A stretch of DNA of 64,000 nucleotides from contig NZ_CP098242.1 in NCBI RefSeq assembly GCF_027118995.1, forward strand, positions 310,001 to 374,000, in the 5' to 3' direction. The notes under the pieces are model-generated. The model was not told where the DNA came from and did no database searches. It saw only the letters and a list, made by a program, of their open reading frames with translations. How positions within the stretch are numbered: position 1 is the stretch's first letter; each line of letters starts with the position of its first letter. The translations under genes and the position numbers were made by a program. Source of the stretch: Oxalobacter vibrioformis (GTDB lineage Bacteria; Pseudomonadota; Gammaproteobacteria; Burkholderiales; Burkholderiaceae_D). Positions 25,002 through 34,354 of the stretch are shown in pieces.

Positions 25002-25654
25002 GCGCCATTTCCTCCCGTAACATCGCGCTGGATCGTCGCGGCCCGATACAGCCAGTCAGGATCTTCCAGCAGATGCAGGGTGGCCTGCGCCACATCTTCG
25101 CGCGCGAGATAGCCCTCACGGCGCCTGTCGGGTGCATCCAGAAAACAGAAATCCCCTGTGCCGGGTTCATTGTTCAGTCCACCCGGACGGACGATGGTCC
25201 ACGGCAGCCCGCTTTTTTTCAACAGGTTCTCCGCCTCTGTCTTGGCCCGCAGCGCTTCCCCGAGAAACTGCTTCACGTTGCTGCTCACTCCCTCATACTG
25301 CTCCCCGCACCCCATCGAGGTAACCAGAAGCATCCTCTCCAGACGGGACGAATGGGCCAGCGCCCGGATCACATTGATGTTGCCTTCGGCACAGACGCGA
25401 CGCCCCTCGGCATTTTTGCCACCCATCAGGCTGATGACATGACGCGGGCATGCTATCTCAACTGCGCGTCGGCAATCTTCTTCCAGAAAGGCATCCCCTT
25501 CGATAATGTGCACGTCCAGCATTTCCAGTGGCGCCGCATCGCTACGCGGCCGTACCATTGCCGCCACCTGCTTTCCACATTGGGTTGCCAGCCGGGCAAT
25601 ATGCAATCCGGTATTGCGGGTCGCGCCAAAGAGCAGCAGATCGTATGCCCTCAT
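24998..25654 (-). CDS. NAD(P)-binding protein, ChuY-like anaerobilin reductase
   Basis: The 218-residue single-domain Rossmann protein has LLFGATRNTGLHIA at the N-terminus and LLVTSMGCG and PWTIVRPGGLNN further on, as in NmrA-like/atypical SDR proteins. In enterobacterial heme operons the matching protein ChuY reduces the anaerobilin made by ChuW, using NADPH. The position between hutX and hutW, with 4-bp overlaps on both sides, supports that role here. The reaction itself is inferred from context. Confidence 0.85.
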   Translation of the reverse strand: MRAYDLLLFGATRNTGLHIARLATQCGKQVAAMVRPRSDAAPLEMLDVHIIEGDAFLEEDCRRAVEIACPRHVISLMGGKNAEGRRVCAEGNINVIRALAHSSRLERMLLVTSMGCGEQYEGVSSNVKQFLGEALRAKTEAENLLKKSGLPWTIVRPGGLNNEPGTGDFCFLDAPDRRREGYLAREDVAQATLHLLEDPDWLYRAATIQRDVTGGNGA

Positions 25655-26181
25655 GCCGTTGCCCCGGCAAGGGCCCTGTCAAAAAGGGAACGCAATGCAT
25701 CCAGTTGTTCGGGCATATGCTCGCCATTGTCGTCACGGCCGGCAAAAATCTTGAACATGGCATCCCCGGCCTCATTCATGAACTGAACGCTGATCGTCTG
25801 CTTGTTCATGAACGGCCGCTCGACCAGATAAATCGACTGGCAGTTACTCGCGCGCAAGTGACCATGCAAAGGGCTTTGGTAGGATAGATTGTAAAAACCA
25901 TGCCCCACTTCCCCTGTCGGAAGGGTTCCGGAAAACTCAAGGACAACATCAGCGGTATGCATCACAAAGGTGATTTTTCCCATCATGGCTATCGCCTGCA
26001 TGATTTCGACAAAATGCTCGCCTTCTGTTTTCTGCCACATCTCCTCCGGCAGCAGCTCAATCAGTTCAGCCATTGAAAACCCGCTGCTTTTCGCGAGTCC
26101 CTCCAGGATCACCCCCGGATTTTTCTTCAGTATCTGCCCGACGGCAGCTTTGTCCATTGCCTGTATTTCTTCAGTTGTCAT
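25651..26181 (-). CDS. hutX: heme utilization cytosolic carrier protein HutX/ChuX
   Basis: The 176-residue protein matches the HutX/ChuX fold pattern: an N-terminal helical part (LKKNPGVILEGLAKSSGFS), ITFVMHTADVVLEFSGTLP in the beta sheet and SIYLVERPFMNKQTISVQFM near the C-terminus. The family binds heme in the cytoplasm and hands it to the degrading enzyme. It is the first gene of the leftward heme operon and starts about 70 bp from the Fur-box palindrome. Confidence 0.9.
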   Translation of the reverse strand: MTTEEIQAMDKAAVGQILKKNPGVILEGLAKSSGFSMAELIELLPEEMWQKTEGEHFVEIMQAIAMMGKITFVMHTADVVLEFSGTLPTGEVGHGFYNLSYQSPLHGHLRASNCQSIYLVERPFMNKQTISVQFMNEAGDAMFKIFAGRDDNGEHMPEQLDALRSLFDRALAGATA

Positions 26182-26252
26182 CTTGCCCCACTTTTTTCTT
26201 GATAACGGAAAAAGGTCGAAGAACCGGATTGTTCCCGGATCAATCGCCCCGA

Positions 26253-26321
26253 CACTTCAAATGATAATAATTCTCATTTGGTATTGACAATTGTAAATGA
26301 TAATCATTATCATTTGAAGTG
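26253..26321. promoter_or_regulatory. divergent heme-locus control region with two Fur boxes in a long palindrome
   Basis: TGATAATCATTATCA at 26298-26312 fits the 7-1-7 Fur core exactly, and TGATAATAATTCTCA at 26262-26276 differs at one base. The outer arms CACTTCAAATGATAAT (26253-26268) and ATTATCATTTGAAGTG (26306-26321) are perfect inverted repeats. The region lies between hutX (leftward) and tonB (rightward), so one Fur-bound segment could repress both operons. Confidence 0.9.
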
Positions 26322-26381
26322 TTTTATGAAATATCTGAAAAATCGTCCCGGAAAGGCGAAAGAACGCATTGAAACAGAGAC

Positions 26382-27260
26382 ATGGTTACTGCTGAAACCC
26401 CTATACTCTTCCCGCGGCATATTGATCGGCTGCCCCGTCCGTTCGTGCGCATGATGACGGCTTTCGTGATCATCATGCACAGTGTGCTGATTGTGCTGCT
26501 GCTCAGAAACATCCCGCTTGCCGAACTGGGAAGCGCAAGCGGCAATGGAGGCGGCAGCGGCGCTTCCACCCTTTATATCTCGGTATTGCAGGCACCGGAT
26601 AGGCAAGGAAAAGCCGTTCCTGCGTCCAGAGAAAAAACACAGCCCGCCAGCATTGAAAAACAGGCTGTCCCGCACGTCAGGAAAAAAGAAAACACGCTCA
26701 TTGCGACCGATTCGGTTTCTGATCGCACGGCCCGCGCCGAGGCAACCTTGCCGAAAGATACCGTCAGGGAAAATGAACCCGTCATCAAGGAAAACGCTTC
26801 CACAAAGGAAACACGCTCTTCGGCATCTTCTGCCATTGATGAAAGCCGGTCGCCTGAAACAGGCGGTGGGAGTGGTCACGATACAAAAACCGGCCCGGGA
26901 AACGGCGGGGGAAACGGTACCGGTGATGGCGCCAGAACGGGAGACGGCATCGGCCCCGGCAGCAACATGGCCCGTTCTGTCCCCCTTTCCCGGCTCAACT
27001 ATAAACACGCCTTCAAGCCGGAATACCCCGAACGCTCGATTCAGCGCAATGAAGCGGGACAAGTAAGCGTACGTGTTGTCGTTGGCACCGACGGGCGTGT
27101 TCATGATGCCAGGATCGTCAGCAGTTCCGGCTTTGACCGTCTCGACCATGCTGCCCTGAAAGCCGCACGGCGCAGCACTTTTCATCCCTATAGCGAAAAC
27201 GGCCGCGTACTGGCTGCCATGGCCGTCATCCCTTACCAGTTCAATCTGAAAAACCAATAG
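26382..27260 (+). CDS. tonB: energy transducer TonB
   Basis: The 292-residue protein has one membrane helix near residues 25-42 (MMTAFVIIMHSVLIVLLL), a long charged and then glycine-rich spacer (GGGSGHDTKTGPGNGGGNG) and a C-terminal TonB domain (FKPEYPERSIQRNEAGQVSV ... AVIPYQFNL). TonB transmits proton-motive force from ExbB/ExbD to outer-membrane receptors. It is the first gene of the rightward operon. The Gly-rich spacer replaces the usual Pro/Lys-rich one. The ribosome-binding site is weak. Confidence 0.9.
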   Translation: MVTAETPILFPRHIDRLPRPFVRMMTAFVIIMHSVLIVLLLRNIPLAELGSASGNGGGSGASTLYISVLQAPDRQGKAVPASREKTQPASIEKQAVPHVRKKENTLIATDSVSDRTARAEATLPKDTVRENEPVIKENASTKETRSSASSAIDESRSPETGGGSGHDTKTGPGNGGGNGTGDGARTGDGIGPGSNMARSVPLSRLNYKHAFKPEYPERSIQRNEAGQVSVRVVVGTDGRVHDARIVSSSGFDRLDHAALKAARRSTFHPYSENGRVLAAMAVIPYQFNLKNQ

Positions 27261-27292
27261 GCATTTTTTTATTCAGCAAACGAAAACAGATC

Positions 27293-28045
27293 ATGGAACC
27301 TGCCCACACTATCGGATTTGCCCACTTCATCGCCCAAAGCGACCCCCTCGGCAAATGCCTTCTCGTCATTCTCCTCGGCATGTCGATTGCCTCCTGGACA
27401 CTCATTGTCGTCAAGGGTATCGCCGCCTGGCGACGTAACCGGCATGGCAACGCCTTCCTCCAGCTTTTCTGGAATGCCACGTCACTTGACGCCGTGCGGC
27501 ATGAAATCCAGACGCACGGCATCAAATGCCCTTTCTCCCATCTCACCGCGCATGCCCAGCATGCCAAGGAGCACCACAATACCTATGGCGCGGCAAAACT
27601 CTCGGAAGCGGGCACACAACAGGAGTTTCTTATCCGGACCATGAAAAAAGTCATTGACGAAGATGCCGCGCGTCTGGAAAACGGCCTTTCCGTCCTGGCC
27701 ACCATCGGAAGCACCGCCCCTTTCATCGGACTGTTCGGCACGGTCTGGGGAATCTACAACGCATTGATTGCGATCAGCGCCACGGGTGCAGGCACACTCG
27801 ACAAGGTAGCCGGTCCGGTTGGCGAAGCGCTTATCATGACCGGCATCGGCCTGGCCGTCGCCATTCCGGCGGTCATTGGCTATAACATGCTCGTGCGCAC
27901 CAATAACGTCACGCTTGCCAGGCTTGACGCCTTTGCCAATGAACTCCTGACCTTCCTTTCCACCGGAAAGATCTGTGCCTTCGCACAGGTATCGGTTCAG
28001 GCCACCATGCAGCCACCGGTGGTTCATAACATCAAGCGAGGCTGA
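27293..28045 (+). CDS. exbB: TonB-system proton channel protein ExbB (MotA/TolQ/ExbB family)
   Basis: The 250-residue protein has three membrane segments: near residues 20-38 (LLVILLGMSIASWTLIVVKG) and two in the C-terminal half. The family signature LATIGSTAPFIGLFGTVWGIYNAL is followed by VGEALIMTGIGLAVAIPAVIGYN. It forms the pentameric channel that, with ExbD, powers TonB. It lies between tonB and exbD with short gaps. Confidence 0.95.
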   Translation: MEPAHTIGFAHFIAQSDPLGKCLLVILLGMSIASWTLIVVKGIAAWRRNRHGNAFLQLFWNATSLDAVRHEIQTHGIKCPFSHLTAHAQHAKEHHNTYGAAKLSEAGTQQEFLIRTMKKVIDEDAARLENGLSVLATIGSTAPFIGLFGTVWGIYNALIAISATGAGTLDKVAGPVGEALIMTGIGLAVAIPAVIGYNMLVRTNNVTLARLDAFANELLTFLSTGKICAFAQVSVQATMQPPVVHNIKRG

Positions 28046-28047
28046 TC

Positions 28048-28488
28048 ATGGCATTCGGCGGATTTGACAACCGGCATAAGCGGACGCCCATGTCCGAGAT
28101 GAACATGGTTCCCCTGATTGACGTGATGCTCGTGCTGCTCGTCATCTTCATCGTCACGGCCCCCCTGCTTTCGCATTCGGTCAAAATCGAATTGCCGCAG
28201 GCCAGCGCGAAAACCATTGAGGCCCCGGCGGAAAAAATCACGTTTTCCATCCATGCCGACGGCACACTCTATTGGAATGGGGAAGCCATTGACCGCAAAA
28301 CCGCCCAGCAACAATTTGCTGTCGCGTCGAAAAAAAATCCCATGCCTGAACTGCACATTCACGCCGACAGGCATAGCGACTACCAGTTTGTCGCCGAAAC
28401 CCTGGCAGACGCAAGCCGGGCCGGCCTTACAACCATCGGCTTCGTGACAAAGCCGCAAGCAGAAAAGAACCTATCCATCCAACCCTGA
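28048..28488 (+). CDS. exbD: TonB-system protein ExbD (TolR family)
   Basis: The 146-residue protein has an N-terminal cytoplasmic start (MSEMNMVPLIDVMLVLLVIFIV) that contains the conserved membrane aspartate of the family, and a periplasmic TolR-like domain. It begins 2 bp after exbB ends, a tight coupling. Confidence 0.95.
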   Translation: MAFGGFDNRHKRTPMSEMNMVPLIDVMLVLLVIFIVTAPLLSHSVKIELPQASAKTIEAPAEKITFSIHADGTLYWNGEAIDRKTAQQQFAVASKKNPMPELHIHADRHSDYQFVAETLADASRAGLTTIGFVTKPQAEKNLSIQP

Positions 28489-28514
28489 CCAGCCGATAAC
28501 GGCAGTAAACCCCC

Positions 28515-30821
28515 ATGAAAATACAAAAGAAAAAACTCTGCGCGCTTGTTGCAATCGCCATCATGGCATTTCATCTGGCACCCGCCGCACAGGCACAGCC
28601 AACAAAAGAAACATCTGAAACCGGGCAGGCTGCCAATGCAGAAACAGCCGATACGGCCGCACCGTTCCAGCAAATGGGTGCCATCACCGTCACGGCCACA
28701 CGCCAGAAAGAACGAGTACTGGATGTGCCTGCAACCATCAGTGTCATTTCGCGGGAGGAAATGGACGAGCACAATGTCAACAACATCCAGGAACTCGTGC
28801 GCTATCAGCCCGGCATCCGCGTCAACAGGCAGGCGTCCGGCACAACGCCCTTTGGCGGTCTTTCAGGCTTCACAATCCGCGGTGTCGGCGGCAACCGGAT
28901 ACAGACGGTCGTTGACGGCGCTCGCGTCATTGAAAGCAATGACGGCGGCAACCGTGACTTTGTCGATCTTTCCATGATGAAGGCTGTCGAGATCCAGCGC
29001 GGCCCGGGTTCCGTCCTCTGGGGTGCCGATGCGCTGGGCGGCATCGTCTCGTACCGGACACTCGACCCGGATGACCTCCTGAACGGCAACACCGTCGGCG
29101 GCAAGGCCAGCTACGGCTTTGACGGACTCAATGCGGCCAATACCCAAAACGCCATGTTTGCCATGCAGATCAGTCCGGACATGCAGTTTCTCATGGGCTA
29201 CACGCACCGTACGTACAACGAAACCCGCCTGAGAAACGCCAAGGCCGATGGCGGCCAATGGGGTTGTACGCGTGTTGCGCTTGGCTGCGACCGCTTCAAC
29301 CCGACGGACGCCGAAGTCAACAATGCCATAGCTAAACTCGTCTACCGCCCGAACGCCGACCATGAGTTGAAACTCACCGGCGAATTTTTCGGGTCCGACA
29401 CGACCATCAACCAGCTTTATGATCGCGGACTTTCCAGTGGCATGGCCACGACGACGATCAACAGCGGTGACCACATCCGGAACCAGAAGCAGACACGGCA
29501 GCGCGCGGCATTTGAGCACAGTTGGGATGTCAATGCCGCCGCGCTCGACAATCTCTCATGGCGGGTTTCCTATTCCCCGCAGGAACGCCGCCTTCATGAT
29601 CGCCGGAATTATCAGACACGCACAGGAGGTCTCACCAGCGATATGTATGCCACGCGGAACACCGAGTATTCAGAAGACTTTTCCCAGGCAGATATCCAGT
29701 TCACCTCCAGCTTCGCCCTTGCCAGCAGCGAACACACCCTGACCTATGGCTTCCAGGGAGACAGGACGGATACCGATTACTATCGCAAAGATGTTACCAA
29801 CAACCTGACTTCAGGCACCTCGACGACGACTTACGGCAGCGGCACCAATTTTGCCAATGCGGAAACCATTCGTGCCGACCTTTATCTGCAGGACGAAATG
29901 AAGTTCTTTGAGCGGCGGCTGACGATCACCCCCGGTATCCGCCATGCCCACTACTCCCTTGACCCCTCACCGGACAGGAATTACGGCATCATCGCCGGAA
30001 AGGAACCCACCAAGGTCACCGAAAACAAATGGCTGCCGCAAATCGGCCTTCTCTTCAAGATCGACAGCATGCATTCGCTTTACGGACGCTACGCGGAAGG
30101 CTTCAAGATGCCGACGGCCGAGCAGCTCTACACTTCGTATGACATGGGAGTCCTGCGCCTGATCCCCAACCCGAACCTCAAACCGGAAGAAGTCAAATCA
30201 TACGAAGCCGGTATACGCGGACAATACAGCCGGGGGTGGTTCTCCTTTGGCGGTTTCTACAGCGACTATACCAATTTCATCAAGAGCCGCCAGCCTGTTG
30301 CCGGTACCGCTGCCGATTATACCTACCAGAATCTTGACAAGGTCAAGCTCTGGGGCTTTGAGGCTTCCGGAGAATGGCGCTTTGCACAGAACTGGAGCGT
30401 ATCAGGCGGCGCTACTTACCAGCATGGCAAGCAGACCAGCACGAACAGCGGCAAGTACGTCCCCTTTGATGCCGCCTCGCCACTATCCGGCAACCTGGGC
30501 CTGCGCTGGAACCAGCCCGAATACAAGCTCAGCACGGAGCTGATCGGCACCTTTTCCAGGCGCATCACCCGCGTGAGCGATGAAGACTATTACAAGCCCG
30601 GCGGCTACGGGGTCTTTGACAGCTACGTCAACTGGCAGATCGACAAAAACTTCAAGCTGACGGCCTCTGTCCTCAATATCTTCAACAAGCGTTACTTCGA
30701 ACAGACGGCCTCCACCATGAATGCGTATCCGACTTCCGCATCTCAGGCCTACACCAATCCGCTTGAACTCTACACCGCGCCGGGCAGGACTTTCGCTGTC
30801 ACGCTCAGTGCCAGTTTCTGA
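28515..30821 (+). CDS. TonB-dependent heme/hemoglobin-type outer-membrane receptor
   Basis: The 768-residue precursor has a signal peptide ending AAQAQ and a TonB-box-like GAITVTATRQ. The plug domain (PATISVISREEMDEHNVNN ... IRGVGGNRIQTVVDG, VEIQRGPGSVLWGADALGG) is followed by a 22-strand barrel ending in an aromatic TFAVTLSASF. The NPNLKPEEVKSYEAGIRG box is typical of hemoglobin/transferrin/lactoferrin-type receptors. The neighbouring heme-degradation operon and Fur boxes point to heme or hemoglobin as ligand; the precise ligand is inferred. Confidence 0.9.
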   Translation: MKIQKKKLCALVAIAIMAFHLAPAAQAQPTKETSETGQAANAETADTAAPFQQMGAITVTATRQKERVLDVPATISVISREEMDEHNVNNIQELVRYQPGIRVNRQASGTTPFGGLSGFTIRGVGGNRIQTVVDGARVIESNDGGNRDFVDLSMMKAVEIQRGPGSVLWGADALGGIVSYRTLDPDDLLNGNTVGGKASYGFDGLNAANTQNAMFAMQISPDMQFLMGYTHRTYNETRLRNAKADGGQWGCTRVALGCDRFNPTDAEVNNAIAKLVYRPNADHELKLTGEFFGSDTTINQLYDRGLSSGMATTTINSGDHIRNQKQTRQRAAFEHSWDVNAAALDNLSWRVSYSPQERRLHDRRNYQTRTGGLTSDMYATRNTEYSEDFSQADIQFTSSFALASSEHTLTYGFQGDRTDTDYYRKDVTNNLTSGTSTTTYGSGTNFANAETIRADLYLQDEMKFFERRLTITPGIRHAHYSLDPSPDRNYGIIAGKEPTKVTENKWLPQIGLLFKIDSMHSLYGRYAEGFKMPTAEQLYTSYDMGVLRLIPNPNLKPEEVKSYEAGIRGQYSRGWFSFGGFYSDYTNFIKSRQPVAGTAADYTYQNLDKVKLWGFEASGEWRFAQNWSVSGGATYQHGKQTSTNSGKYVPFDAASPLSGNLGLRWNQPEYKLSTELIGTFSRRITRVSDEDYYKPGGYGVFDSYVNWQIDKNFKLTASVLNIFNKRYFEQTASTMNAYPTSASQAYTNPLELYTAPGRTFAVTLSASF

Positions 30822-30832
30822 AGGAGCCATTC

Positions 30833-31723
30833 ATGTCGAAAATCCGTCAGACCGTTCCCCACCCGCGGGCCAGTTGGATTGACCCGGTAAGCAGAGAGAT
30901 TCTGCCGTTTCAGCCGCTCATGCAGAAAATGGCGCAGAAAAGCATTGTCATGCTGGGCGAAACACATGATGTCGCAGAAATCCATCGCTGGCAGCTCCAC
31001 GTCGCCATGTCGCTTTACACGCTGCGGCCCCATATGATGATGGCCTTTGAAATGTTTCCCAGACGCATCCAGCCCGTGCTAGACGAATGGGTCGACGGAT
31101 TGCTCGATACCGAAACGTTCATCCGCCAATCGGAATGGTACGATGTCTGGGGGTTTCCTGCCGAAATTTACCTGCCGCTTTTTCACTTCTGCCGCCAGCA
31201 GAAAATCAGGATGATTGCGGCCAACTGCTACCGCGGGCTCGTCACCCGTGTCGGGAAAGAAGGATGGGACGCCGTTCCGGAATCCGAGCGTGACGGGCTT
31301 ACCCCCAGTGCCCCGCCAACCGATGCCTACCGGACCTATCTTTCCGGGTACAGAAAGCCGGGCACGCCCTCGCCGGAAGGCGACCGTTTTATCCGCGCGC
31401 AGCAAACCTGGGACCGCGCCTTTGCCTGCAACATGGCCTATGCGCTCGACAGCATGGGAGCAGACGAGCCCATGCCGCTGATTATCGGCATCATCGGACG
31501 CGGCCATCTCGAGTATGGACACGGCACGCCGTACCAGCTGGCTGACCTCGGCATTACAGATACCGCAGTCCTGCTGACGTCTGACCGGGACGAATGGCAG
31601 GAGTGGCACCCCAATCCGACCGGCAGAATCGCGGATGCCGTCTTCCGCATCGACATCCCCGAGCCGCGCGCTGAACGCGTGGCCAGGCCAAAGAACCAAG
31701 GCAGTGAACGGAAAAGCACATGA
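30833..31723 (+). CDS. ChaN-family (iron-regulated/heme-binding) protein without a leader
   Basis: The 296-residue protein has the family's IVMLGETHDVAEIHRWQ and MMAFEMFPRRIQPVLDEW near the N-terminus and IIGIIGRGHLEYGHGTPYQL near the C-terminus. ChaN proteins are usually lipoproteins that bind heme pairs. Here no signal peptide or lipobox is seen, so it may act in the cytoplasm. It follows the receptor gene by 11 bp and overlaps the ABC transporter start by 4 bp, as part of one operon. The role in heme handling comes from family and context. Confidence 0.85.
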   Translation: MSKIRQTVPHPRASWIDPVSREILPFQPLMQKMAQKSIVMLGETHDVAEIHRWQLHVAMSLYTLRPHMMMAFEMFPRRIQPVLDEWVDGLLDTETFIRQSEWYDVWGFPAEIYLPLFHFCRQQKIRMIAANCYRGLVTRVGKEGWDAVPESERDGLTPSAPPTDAYRTYLSGYRKPGTPSPEGDRFIRAQQTWDRAFACNMAYALDSMGADEPMPLIIGIIGRGHLEYGHGTPYQLADLGITDTAVLLTSDRDEWQEWHPNPTGRIADAVFRIDIPEPRAERVARPKNQGSERKST

Positions 31724-33507
31724 AAAATGAAACACTCAGGCGCATCTGGATGCTGACGAAGCTCTGTATCAGGGCGCCGGGCGGCAAGCTCGCGATCCTT
31801 TACTGCTTCATTATCCTGGCGCTCAATCTTTTTGAAATCCAGCTTGCGATCAAGTTCATTTCCTGGAACAAGGATTTTTACGGCGCGCTTGAAAAATTCG
31901 ACGGCAACTCGGCGCTCCGGCAAATCGGCGTTTTTGGCATCATCACGGCATTGAGCGCAGGACAGTTTCTCATTGCCACCTACATGCGCCAACTGGTACA
32001 AATCAGATGGCGCACGGCCCTTACCGACATCTCACTGGAAAAATGGTTCAAACACAAGGCATTCTGGCATCTTAACACCGATGAAGGGTCCAAACTCGAC
32101 AACCCGGACCAGCGCATTTCGGAAGACTGCCGTCTCTTTGCCGAACGGATGGTCGGCGGCGGCAGTTCAAAAGGCGGCTCAGGCGGTTACTGTGTGCTCG
32201 ATCTCTTTACCGGCATCATCGGCCTGACCACGTATATCGCGCTGCTCTGGAAACTGTCTGACTTTCCCCTCTCGTTCACCCTTTTCGACACCCGGATCGT
32301 CATCAACCATTATCTCGTCTGGGCGGCACCCGTCTATGTGCTTATCTCCAGCCTGCTGACGCACTGGATGGGCAAACCGCTCATGCGCCTCAATATCATC
32401 CAGCAGCATCGCGAAGCCGACATGCGTTTTGCGCTGGCGCGCACCCGTGAATCCAAGGAGGCCATTGCCCTTGAAAACGGCGAAACGGCTGAAAAGGACA
32501 TCATCGGCAGACGCTACCGCCTTATCCTGGAAAACTGGCGGCAACGCATCAACCGGGAATTCATCCTCGGCATCTTCACCCGCCCCTATTACACGACCGT
32601 CCTGCGTATTCCCATTTTCCTGGCCTTCCCCGCCTATCTCATGGGTCATGTTGCGCTGGGCGGGCTCATGCAGCTTGGCTCCGCCTTCACGCGACTGGTG
32701 ACGACACTCTCCTGGTTCATCTTTTCGTACAAGGATATGGCCGAACTGGCCGCAACGACCAATCGTCTGGCCGGTTTCATGGAAAAGGCCGATGCGGTCG
32801 GCAATACCCCCTCACCTGTCACGCGCAGCACGTCACCCGACAACAGCCTGCATATCCGTGACCTCGTCGTCAACAACCCGCTCGAACAGCGCCTCATCCA
32901 TCTTCCCGAACTGACGGTCAGGCCCGGCGAAGCCGTCTGGATAGACGGTCCTTCCGGCATCGGCAAATCAACGTTCCTGAAAGCGCTTGCCGGTATCTGG
33001 CCGCACTGTTCAGGCCAGGTTGCCCTGCCTGCCGGAAAAACACTCTTTTTGCCCCAGAAAGCCTACCTTCCGCTTGGCAGTCTTGCCGAATGCCTTACGT
33101 ATCCGGAAAAACCGGATGACATGGAGCATGTCCGCGCCTTGCTTTACCATGTCGGCCTCACCTGCCCGCGACATGAAAAGCAACTCGACAAAGGGGAGCT
33201 TTCGAGCGATTACCGGCTTTCCGGCGGTGAACAGCAGCGTCTGATGGTTGCCCGCATCCTGGCCGCACGGCCTGACTGGGTCTTTTTGGACGAAGCCACC
33301 AGTTCACTCGATGCGGCCGCCGAAAAGCAGCTCTATCAACTGCTGAGGACGTCACTCCCGCATACCGGCTTTGTCGTCATTGCGCACCGCGAACCGCAAG
33401 GCCTGGGCAGTTTCCGGCGCGTGAGCCTCTGGAATGAGCCGACACAAACCACCGCAAATGCTCCCCGATATGCTGTCAATGCCATGGAGAATCAACTGGC
33501 GTACTGA
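31720..33507 (+). CDS. ABC transporter, fused permease/ATPase of the SbmA/YddA type
   Basis: The 595-residue protein has an N-terminal ABC_membrane_2-type domain (FISWNKDFYGALEKFD, VQIRWRTALTDISLEKWF, NPDQRISEDCRLFAE). A C-terminal ATPase follows with Walker A GPSGIGKST, signature RLSGGEQQR, Walker B WVFLDEATSSLD and switch IAHRE. Relatives (YddA, SbmA, peroxisomal ABCD) move fatty acyl or peptide-like substrates. Placement at the end of a Fur-type heme operon suggests tetrapyrrole or iron-related transport, but this is inference. Confidence 0.9.
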   Translation: MKNETLRRIWMLTKLCIRAPGGKLAILYCFIILALNLFEIQLAIKFISWNKDFYGALEKFDGNSALRQIGVFGIITALSAGQFLIATYMRQLVQIRWRTALTDISLEKWFKHKAFWHLNTDEGSKLDNPDQRISEDCRLFAERMVGGGSSKGGSGGYCVLDLFTGIIGLTTYIALLWKLSDFPLSFTLFDTRIVINHYLVWAAPVYVLISSLLTHWMGKPLMRLNIIQQHREADMRFALARTRESKEAIALENGETAEKDIIGRRYRLILENWRQRINREFILGIFTRPYYTTVLRIPIFLAFPAYLMGHVALGGLMQLGSAFTRLVTTLSWFIFSYKDMAELAATTNRLAGFMEKADAVGNTPSPVTRSTSPDNSLHIRDLVVNNPLEQRLIHLPELTVRPGEAVWIDGPSGIGKSTFLKALAGIWPHCSGQVALPAGKTLFLPQKAYLPLGSLAECLTYPEKPDDMEHVRALLYHVGLTCPRHEKQLDKGELSSDYRLSGGEQQRLMVARILAARPDWVFLDEATSSLDAAAEKQLYQLLRTSLPHTGFVVIAHREPQGLGSFRRVSLWNEPTQTTANAPRYAVNAMENQLAY

Positions 33508-33607
33508 AAACCGCATGTCATGCGAGACGGGTAGCACAGAATTGACGGTTGTCATTTGCCGAATGCTCCGCTTATCATTTGATATGACTCTCGGGAAAGG
33601 AAAAATC

Positions 33608-34354
33608 ATGAAAAAAACGATTGCCGTTATTGCCTGTGCCGCTGCTCTTGCGTCGTGTGGCGGTGGGTCGTCCGATAAAGGTACGGCAAAACAGGGCCTG
33701 AATGACAAAGGAGTCAAACTGGCACAGGCTGTTTTTTCTGACGAGATCAAAAACACTCTTTCCGGAAACCAATCACTGATCAGTTCGGATGATGCAATGA
33801 AAGCCGTAAAACTGAACGGCAGGATTACGTCTGCTGCCCTTTCAAAAGCATACGGCGCCAATGAAAAGGCCGCCGACGAAAAATTCAGGGATAAAACTTA
33901 CATTGTCAGCGGAACGATCCAATCAATAGGAAAAGATACGGCTGATACGCCCTACCTTCAGTTGAATGGTGACAATATATTCAAAATGGTCAATGCCTAT
34001 TTCGACAGGAAAAGCGCGGGAGATCTGGCCAAGATGTCAAAAAACCAGAATATCAGCCTTGTGTGCGATATTAAAAATTATATTGTCGGACAGGTTGCAC
34101 TAAAAAATTGTCAAACGCTTTCCAGTTACGCGCCCCCAATGATTGCTGAACTCGCCAAAATGGTTCCGGATGTCATCACCGGAAAAAAATCCATTAATCC
34201 GGGCGCCGACAAATCGATTCAATACGCATACGCCCTGAGAAAACACCTGCCTGAAAACAGTGCATGCTATTCAGACCCTGCATCAAAACCATGTCAGGCC
34301 GACATGGCAAACATTTCAAAGGAAGAGAAGGAAAAAATAAAGGCCGGGCACTGA
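33608..34354 (+). CDS. lipoprotein with OB-fold (tRNA_anti-like) domain
   Basis: The start at 33608 follows GGAAAGG and gives a lipoprotein signal MKKTIAVIACAAALASC with the lipobox LASC. The mature 230 residues contain a beta-barrel-like part (DKTYIVSGTIQSIGKDT, PYLQLNG, ISLVCDIKNYIVGQVALKNC) matching the tRNA_anti-like OB-fold family PF12869. A Lys/Glu-rich tail follows. Such proteins are found in outer-membrane or periplasmic settings with unknown ligand. It stands alone between the heme operon and the methyltransferase. Confidence 0.8.
   Translation: MKKTIAVIACAAALASCGGGSSDKGTAKQGLNDKGVKLAQAVFSDEIKNTLSGNQSLISSDDAMKAVKLNGRITSAALSKAYGANEKAADEKFRDKTYIVSGTIQSIGKDTADTPYLQLNGDNIFKMVNAYFDRKSAGDLAKMSKNQNISLVCDIKNYIVGQVALKNCQTLSSYAPPMIAELAKMVPDVITGKKSINPGADKSIQYAYALRKHLPENSACYSDPASKPCQADMANISKEEKEKIKAGH

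Noticed and set aside
26326..26451. Short frame MKYLKNRPGKAKERIE upstream of tonB, considered as HemP or a leader peptide
   Set aside because: It lacks the HemP pattern and overlaps the tonB start in another frame; nothing supports its translation beyond a GAAG upstream.
26310..27257. 315-codon minus-strand frame across tonB
   Set aside because: It is antisense to a complete TonB gene with correct membrane anchor and C-domain, and would cross the Fur region.
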